This document shows, in pieces, positions 62,394 to 64,000 of a stretch of DNA of 64,000 nucleotides. A program made the translations under genes and the position numbers. The notes under the pieces are model-generated. The model did not search any database. It was not told where the DNA came from and saw nothing but the letters and a program-made list of their open reading frames with translations. How positions within the stretch are numbered: the first letter of the stretch is position 1; every line of letters starts with the position of its first letter. Source of the stretch: Anoplopoma fimbria (Eukaryota; Chordata; Actinopteri; Perciformes; Anoplopomatidae); contig NC_072472.1 in the NCBI RefSeq assembly GCF_027596085.1, positions 22,665,052 to 22,729,051 on the forward strand, in the 5' to 3' direction.

Positions 62394-64000
62394 GTAAAGT
62401 TATGATCGGTTTCATTATTGTCTCCCATATCACCTCACCCATCTGTCCCCTACTGTTCATCACCCTTAAGAGTCCTGTGTTATGATGGTGTCTTTGTGGT
62501 GGATATTCAATAGCGAGGAATGATACAACTTCAATTTCATTTTTCAAAAATACAACCAAATGCCTTTAAACTGATGATCAGGCAAACAGTGTGCAGACAG
62601 AAATATGCCCTTTGGGATTAACAGTTATTTAGCCGACTAAAGATGCATTTACTTAGTGTAAAAAAGGCTTAACTGATTGCTTACAGTTAAGATGAAATAA
62701 AAAATTGAATTTTAGGTCACATCCCAGGTCATATTGTGCACCTATTAACAATATTTGCAAACAAATGACAAAAATATATTTCTTTATATTTTTATATCCA
62801 AATCCAATCACCTTTTCTGTAAAACAAAATATCCCGCGCTAACTGGATACAGTAAAGCTCCTTTCAGACATTCACTCTTTAAGTAATGTAATAATAAAAC
62901 GTAGTAGTTAATTCTATGCCTGCGCAAATCTAGTCAAACTTTTTATTGCGTTGCAGCTTTCATGATTCGTCACGCTGCCAGTTTGAATAGTTCTGATGCG
63001 AAATATTTGCAGCCTAGTAATTTGCATTTTTAGGTCATTTATGTGTCACACCCCCGGTGTAAATTAGTAACTTTTTATTGAAATGCCAGCAAACTTACAG
63101 AGATACATTTTTGTAAAACTTTGAACATCTGAATGAAATGTGGTCAGATAATGTAGAAGTTGCAGCTCAAGGTTGAACAAGTACACAGAGAGATTAAGGT
63201 CCTGTTGTAAACTTTTAAATACTGTGAATGAGATGATTTTACATGTTACCTTTTTCAGGTACAGTATTCCTCTGTAAAATAATTTTACCCTCATGGTGCA
63301 ACTAAGTACATTTACTGAATTACAGTACAATTTTGCAGTACTTGTAGTTTACTTGAGTATTTCCATTATAAGGCTACTTTATACTTCTAGTAAATAAAGC
63401 GAATCGAGTTTATAATGAAAAGAAAGTGTATCACTTATGTTGTGCGATGGATGTCTAGAAATGTCCGTCAGTTGGCACATCTGCCTCCGTTGCCACAAGC
63501 GATGATGACATTTCTGCCGTTAATGCTTGGAAGCTGTTCAGACAGACACAATGCACTTGTCTATTCTGCTCTCCCATAAAGTGTCCCTCAGCCACCAAAG
63601 TAAAGTTTGGTTAGTGGTGCACATTCACAATGCATCATATTGCATCAACGTCTGCTCCAATGCACTGTGTTTTTTTTAGGAGACGGAGCACACAGGGATG
63701 AACCCAGCTCTCATGCACAAGTGTAAAATAGCTGAACAAAGGGGAGCTTTTTCACTTTTTTACTGGTATGGCCAGTTCATGCCCCCTAAAATATTATGAA
63801 ATTATGGCAAAATAGCAAATGGTCTTTAAAGAAAATACTGTAAGTTTATTTCAAAAAGAGAATGTCTACACTTTGAACATGTCAAATAAGGACATGAGTT
63901 TAAAGTCTAAAGTGTATTTCTACAGCTGCAGAGGTCAAAACAAGTGGAAATGATATTAAATCTATTTTATCATTCATAAATAATCAACTAAATTCATGGC
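62394..64000 (+). other. igsf9b intron within Ig3, continues past the window
   Basis: This begins with the GTAAAG donor of the Ig3 exon and runs to the window end without another recognisable exon. I see no repeat or gene within it. Confidence 0.8.

Overview
The window is genomic DNA from a ray-finned fish, most likely a percomorph teleost. It has small coding exons separated by long AT-rich introns, very long (CA)n/(GT)n microsatellites, Tc1-type transposons, a 5'-truncated LINE, a tRNA-derived SINE and several MITE-like families. I see nothing prokaryotic: no operons, CRISPR arrays or phage genes.

The only host gene I can support is part of igsf9b (immunoglobulin superfamily member 9B, protein turtle homolog B), on the + strand. 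Five consecutive coding exons lie at 24983-25174, 39207-39353, 49992-50143, 52325-52442 and 62252-62393. They join in one open frame with matching intron phases (1,1,1,0,1,2). Together they encode Ig domain 1 (first two exons), Ig domain 2 (next two) and the first half of Ig domain 3, 751 nt or about 250 codons. The signal-peptide exon is not found upstream. The rest of Ig3, Ig4, Ig5, the fibronectin III domains, the membrane segment and the cytoplasmic tail must lie beyond 64000. I cannot tell which teleost paralogue (igsf9ba or igsf9bb) this is.

Layout: 1-24982 is the intron before the first visible coding exon (or upstream sequence). It carries two MITE-like elements, a chimeric Tc1 remnant, a SINE, and two copies of a dispersed ~460 bp repeat in minus orientation. 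25175-39206 (intron 2) holds a near-complete Tc1-like transposon with a twice-interrupted DD34E transposase, a piggyBac-like TTAA MITE, more copies of the ~460 bp repeat, and a ~141 bp (AC)n tract. 39354-49991 (intron 3) holds a (CA)n tract just after exon 3, a 1.25 kb element with long inverted termini, and a LINE tail. 50144-52324 (intron 4) is largely featureless and ends in a TG-rich acceptor. 52443-62251 (intron 5) holds a degenerate ~50 bp minisatellite, a second TTAA MITE copy, and a repeat ending about 100 bp before exon 6. 62394-64000 is intron 6.

I found no novel multi-gene system. The items most worth following up are the long-TIR element at 40938-42183, the MITE with an expanded internal 134 bp array at 12891-13778, the junction of two Tc1 families near 20610, and the TG-repeat acceptor of exon 5.
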